From assembly GCA_021805245.1 (NCBI GenBank), contig JAJZFS010000022.1:1-36492 (forward strand): a DNA stretch of 36,492 bases. The letters run 5' to 3'. The stretch's first letter is position 1, and every line of letters begins with the position of its first letter. The position numbers were made by a program, and so were the translations under genes. Of this stretch, positions 34,011-36,492 are shown piece after piece. The notes under the pieces are model-generated. The model was not told the origin of the DNA. It searched no databases and was given only the letters and a program-made list of their open reading frames with translations. The stretch is from Pseudomonadota bacterium. GTDB lineage: Bacteria; Pseudomonadota; Alphaproteobacteria; Micavibrionales; UBA2020.

Positions 34011-35228
34011 TTAGAACTGGATGTCGGTGCCCAACGTGACTTGTTCGAACTTGGTGTTGGTGGCAGCTCTGTACTGACCCCAATCGACCGCACCGCGGAA
34101 CGTCATGCCGGGGCCGAACGTGTAGCCGCCGCCGAGAGCGTAACGGTGAACGGTGGTGTTGGAAGCCGCACCGGTCAGGCCGTTATCAAACTTCTCGTGG
34201 AAGTAGCTGATACCGGCATGGTACGGGCCGTTGTCGTAACCAGCACCGACGTCATAGATCGACGTGTCGTAGCTGTTCGCACCGTTGCTCGAGATGCCGT
34301 TGTTGGAGTGCTTGTACGCACCGCCGAGGCTGAAGCCCTGCATGGCGACGTTAGCGCCAAAGTTGTAGGTCTTCAGAGCGGCAGAACCGACGAGACCCGC
34401 AGCAGTGGTGTTCTCGTCATACGCATAGGAGTAACCTGCGCCGAGGCTGATCGCGGTGCCTTGGAACTGGCCATCCCAACGGGCGGCGAGTTCCCAAGGA
34501 TTTTTGAACGTCCTGGTGAGCAGAACGCCAGCGGTGTCCGTTTGCAACGGGGCACCAACGCTGCTGCCGATAAAGGACGTGCCCGGACGCGGAGCGTAGG
34601 ACAGACCGGCCTGGAAGCCGTTGAATTTCGGCGTCAGGTAGGTCAGACGGTCGGTTTGGCGGAAGTCGGCTTGCTGGTAGTCAAGCACGACGCCGGCCAG
34701 AGCGGCGTTCCAAGCCGCCGTGGTGAGGTCTTGCACGTAAACGCGCATACCGTCGACGTTGCTGTCGGCCGAAGGAGCGGCGACTTGCAGCAGGTAGGCT
34801 GCGCCGTCTTCTTCACCGAAGTTGACGCGGCCCCAGCCGCCTTGACCGTAGATGTAGGCTTCGTCAACCACCGTGCCGTTCACCGCGTTTTGCGGGAACT
34901 GGTTGGAGGACATGGCGAGCATGTTGCCCGCCGTCAGAGCGCCGCCGTTGACGTTCACGCCGGCAGCGGCGTTGTCAGCAACGTACATTTGGTAGTGCGC
35001 GCCGACCGTCAGGCCGTTGTCGAGCGTGGTTTGACCGTTGACATGCACTTCGCTGTCGCGGGTGAATTCGTATTTGGCATACGTGTTGGTTGCCGTCGGG
35101 TGGTTGTTCGCATAGACGCCGTAGCCATCGAAATAGCCGCCGAGGTCCATCTTAAGCGCAGCGTGCGCGGACGTGGCCATAAATGCCACACCGACGAGCG
35201 CCGTGCTTGCAATAAGCAGTTTTTTCAT
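34011..35228 (-). CDS. Outer-membrane porin
   Basis: 405 residues. Signal peptide MKKLLIASTALVGVAFMATS, then AHA with cleavage after residue 23. The mature part is a beta-barrel: alternating aromatic and polar strands rich in Gly, Asn, Tyr (LKMDLGGYFDGYGVYANN, VNFGEEDGAAYLL, FGPGMTFRGAVDWGQYR) and a last strand ending VTLGTDIQF, with the C-terminal Phe needed by the BAM machine. This resembles the Gram-negative general-porin family. Codons differ from its neighbours (many ACC, AAC and GGC; less extreme GC), as expected for an abundant protein. The ATG at 35228 has GGAGAAAA 4 nt upstream; a longer in-frame reading upstream is non-coding leader. Confidence 0.93.
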   Translation of the reverse strand: MKKLLIASTALVGVAFMATSAHAALKMDLGGYFDGYGVYANNHPTATNTYAKYEFTRDSEVHVNGQTTLDNGLTVGAHYQMYVADNAAAGVNVNGGALTAGNMLAMSSNQFPQNAVNGTVVDEAYIYGQGGWGRVNFGEEDGAAYLLQVAAPSADSNVDGMRVYVQDLTTAAWNAALAGVVLDYQQADFRQTDRLTYLTPKFNGFQAGLSYAPRPGTSFIGSSVGAPLQTDTAGVLLTRTFKNPWELAARWDGQFQGTAISLGAGYSYAYDENTTAAGLVGSAALKTYNFGANVAMQGFSLGGAYKHSNNGISSNGANSYDTSIYDVGAGYDNGPYHAGISYFHEKFDNGLTGAASNTTVHRYALGGGYTFGPGMTFRGAVDWGQYRAATNTKFEQVTLGTDIQF

Positions 35229-35251
35229 TCTGTTTTCTCCGTTGGTGCCCC

Positions 35252-35347
35252 TTGTTGAATGCAGGGGCGTTTGTTGAAAGAAGTGCGGATACGGCCTGGA
35301 TGACCGTTTTGCACGTTCCTGTAAAGGATTAGGGCGGTTTGTTGAAA
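35252..35347 (-). repeat. Repeated UUCAACAA motif in the porin mRNA leader
   Basis: On the plus strand GTTTGTTGAAA occurs exactly at 35269–35279 and 35337–35347, and TTGTTGAA again at 35252–35259. In the mRNA these read UUUCAACAAAC and UUCAACAA. The 3' UTR carries both UCAACAAAC and its complement UUGUUGA. Confidence 0.6.
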
Positions 35348-35491
35348 CGGTCAACTCGCCCGTGGGCTTTCCCCCGATAATAGGAGGCCACTGTTGCAGG
35401 AACAGCACAGTTTTGGTCTTTTTTTGCCATAACAAGAAAAATTAATCTAGCCATAACGTCAGGCCAAACCCCCGCCGCGCCTTTAAAAGTA

Positions 35492-35521
35492 CCCCTTTTA
35501 GAAATGCCCCGTTTAAAAATG
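35492..35521. repeat. Adjacent 15-bp direct repeats upstream of the DUF3576 gene
   Basis: CCCCTTTTAGAAATG (35492–35506) is followed directly by CCCCGTTTAAAAATG (35507–35521), 13 of 15 identical; a degenerate third copy (CCTTTAAAAGTA) precedes them. Candidate regulatory sites for either divergent gene. Confidence 0.45.
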
Positions 35522-35578
35522 ATGGTCGTCATGCTAATCAGTGGTATTCTCGAACATCTTTCAAAGGGATACTAAATA

Positions 35579-36136
35579 ATGCAGCGTGCACCTCGTCTTT
35601 TCGCCCTCTTGTGCGGCCTTGGCCTGATGGCCGGCCTTTCCGCCTGCGCGCCCGGCGCGATCCAGACGCAGGCGAGCTACCCGACCCGCGCGCGCGGCAC
35701 CGACAATATTCAATATACCGACCAGCCGCGCACCACGATCTTCGGCAAAGGCGAGAGCCTCGGCAGCATGCTGTTCTCCAGCGGCAACAAGAACGCTTCG
35801 AAGAGCGGCATCGGCGTCAACAGCTACCTGTGGCGCGCCTCGCTCGACACCATCGCCTTTATGCCGGTCTCCTCGGCCGACCCGTTCGGCGGCACGATCC
35901 TCACCGACTGGTATGAAGATCCGTCGCATCCGGGCGAGCGCTTCAAGGTCGACATCTATATATTAGACCGGCAACTGCGCGCCGACGGCGTGCGCGTTTC
36001 CGTATTCCATCAAAAAATGGTCAAGAACCAGTGGCGCAACGAAAAAGTCAGCTCGGACATGGCGGGCAATATCGAAAACGCCATTCTCACCCGCGCGCGG
36101 TCTTTGCGCGTGACCGACATGTCTTTGCCGCAATAA
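35579..36136 (+). CDS. DUF3576 lipoprotein
   Basis: 185 residues. Lipoprotein signal MQRAPRLFALLCGLGLMAGL, then S-A-C23, with lipobox LSAC. The mature domain contains FGKGESLGSMLF, GIGVNSYLWRASLDTIAFMP, SADPFGGTILTDWYEDP, ERFKVDIYILDRQLRADGVR and VFHQKM, matching the DUF3576 family. That family is restricted largely to alphaproteobacteria and commonly lies just upstream of leuS, as here. Function unknown; a role in outer-membrane assembly is only a guess from its envelope location. AAAGGGA is about 9 nt before the ATG. Confidence 0.9.
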   Translation: MQRAPRLFALLCGLGLMAGLSACAPGAIQTQASYPTRARGTDNIQYTDQPRTTIFGKGESLGSMLFSSGNKNASKSGIGVNSYLWRASLDTIAFMPVSSADPFGGTILTDWYEDPSHPGERFKVDIYILDRQLRADGVRVSVFHQKMVKNQWRNEKVSSDMAGNIENAILTRARSLRVTDMSLPQ

Positions 36137-36145
36137 GGCAACAGA

Positions 36146-36492
36146 ATGGCGGGGCAGGACAGATACAACGTCAAGGAAACGGAAGCCCGCTGGCAAAAAA
36201 AGTGGGACGAGAGCGGTTGCTTTACCGCCGCCGCGGATGCTTCGAAGAAGAAATTCTACGCGCTGGCCATGTTTCCCTACCCGTCCGGCAAGCTGCACAT
36301 GGGACATGTGCGCAATTACTCCCTGAGCGACGTCGTCGCCCGCTTCAAGCGCGCGCAGGGATATAATGTCCTCAACCCGATGGGCTGGGACGCCTTCGGC
36401 CTGCCCGCCGAGAACGCGGCGCTGGAGCGCGGCGTGCATCCGAGAAAATGGACGCTCGAAAACATCGCGGTGATGAAAGGCCAGCTCAAATC
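36146..36492 (+). CDS. leuS: Leucyl-tRNA synthetase, N-terminal part (cut by window)
   Basis: Class I aminoacyl-tRNA synthetase charging tRNA-Leu. 115 complete codons are visible: [20 protein letters not shown], then [20 protein letters not shown] with the HIGH-type motif HMGH, and [20 protein letters not shown], all diagnostic of bacterial LeuRS. The rest of the protein, including the editing domain and KMSKS, lies beyond the right edge. Starts 9 nt after the DUF3576 stop, so the two are likely one transcript. Confidence 0.97.
   Translation, partial: MAGQDRYNVKETEARWQKKWDESGCFTAAADASKKKFYALAMFPYPSGKLHMGHVRNYSLSDVVARFKRAQGYNVLNPMGWDAFGLPAENAALERGVHPRKWTLENIAVMKGQLK

Larger units (their letters stand above)
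35229..35578. other. 350-nt divergent intergenic region (porin / DUF3576)
   Basis: No gene supported. Holds the porin leader with three TTCAACAA copies, a possible porin promoter on the minus strand (TTGACC at 35349–35354, 17 nt, TAATCC at 35326–35331; poor -10), a pair of adjacent 15-bp direct repeats, and AAAGGGA before the DUF3576 start. A 67-codon minus-strand frame across it lacks a ribosome site and is probably chance. Confidence 0.55.

Noticed and set aside
35329-35532. 67-residue minus-strand frame upstream of the porin
   Set aside because: Lies in the leader/promoter region, has no ribosome site and no family resemblance.

Overview
The window is a gene-dense, high-GC bacterial chromosome segment, almost certainly from an alphaproteobacterium. 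This rests on gene order rather than on any single gene. hemC is divergent from a tsaD–gpsA–EVE run, aroQ–accB–accC and ispH–thrB–rnhA are intact, and a DUF3576 lipoprotein precedes leuS. All are arrangements I know from that class. A Rhodospirillales-like or neighbouring deep lineage is plausible but cannot be fixed from the sequence alone. I see no tRNA, rRNA, CRISPR array, transposase, integrase or phage gene.

Layout. 1–6.8 kb: partial hemC (-), an SPFH/band-7 protein, then a tightly coupled run of tsaD, two rhodaneses, a persulfide-dioxygenase-like metallo-hydrolase, gpsA, an EVE protein and a P-loop ATPase. 6.9–11.9 kb: a Sel1-type protein (-), then aroQ, accB, accC, yceI and a cytochrome b561–YceI fusion. 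12–13.6 kb: a glutathione S-transferase and an SDR-like protein. 13.6–16.6 kb: an AT-rich gap and a ClpA-like double-AAA+ unfoldase with an unfamiliar N-terminal region. 16.6–20.9 kb: an orphan Flp pilin (-), isovaleryl-CoA dehydrogenase, dxs (-) and ispA (-). 21.2–24.5 kb: three tandem ankyrin-type paralogues (+) lying between ispA and xseB. 24.5–26.7 kb: xseB, uppP, gmhA and a lipoprotein (all -). 26.9–29.9 kb: ispH, thrB, rnhA (+) and a GNAT protein (-). 30.2–33.9 kb: a class A penicillin-binding protein (-), a thiolase (-) and a DUF1902-like small protein (+). 34–36.5 kb: a porin (-), a DUF3576 lipoprotein (+) and the start of leuS (+).

How the genes fit together. Much of the window feeds the envelope. 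Dxs and IspH are the first and last enzymes of the MEP isoprenoid pathway, IspA makes farnesyl diphosphate, UppP recycles the undecaprenyl carrier, GmhA starts ADP-heptose synthesis for LPS, and the PBP consumes lipid II. AccB/AccC and GpsA supply fatty acid and phospholipid synthesis. Two in-frame tandem repeats (in gpsA and in the b561–YceI linker) show recent slippage or duplication.

Most unusual items: (1) the ankyrin trio, which shares a C-terminal module I do not recognise and separates xseB from ispA–dxs; (2) the ClpA-like unfoldase lacking the Clp N-domain; (3) a three-gene sulfur module coupled by ATGA overlaps between tsaD and gpsA; (4) the b561–YceI fusion with an internal signal-peptide-like helix and a 27-bp repeat linker; (5) complementary UCAACAA/UUGUUGA motifs at the two ends of the porin transcript.
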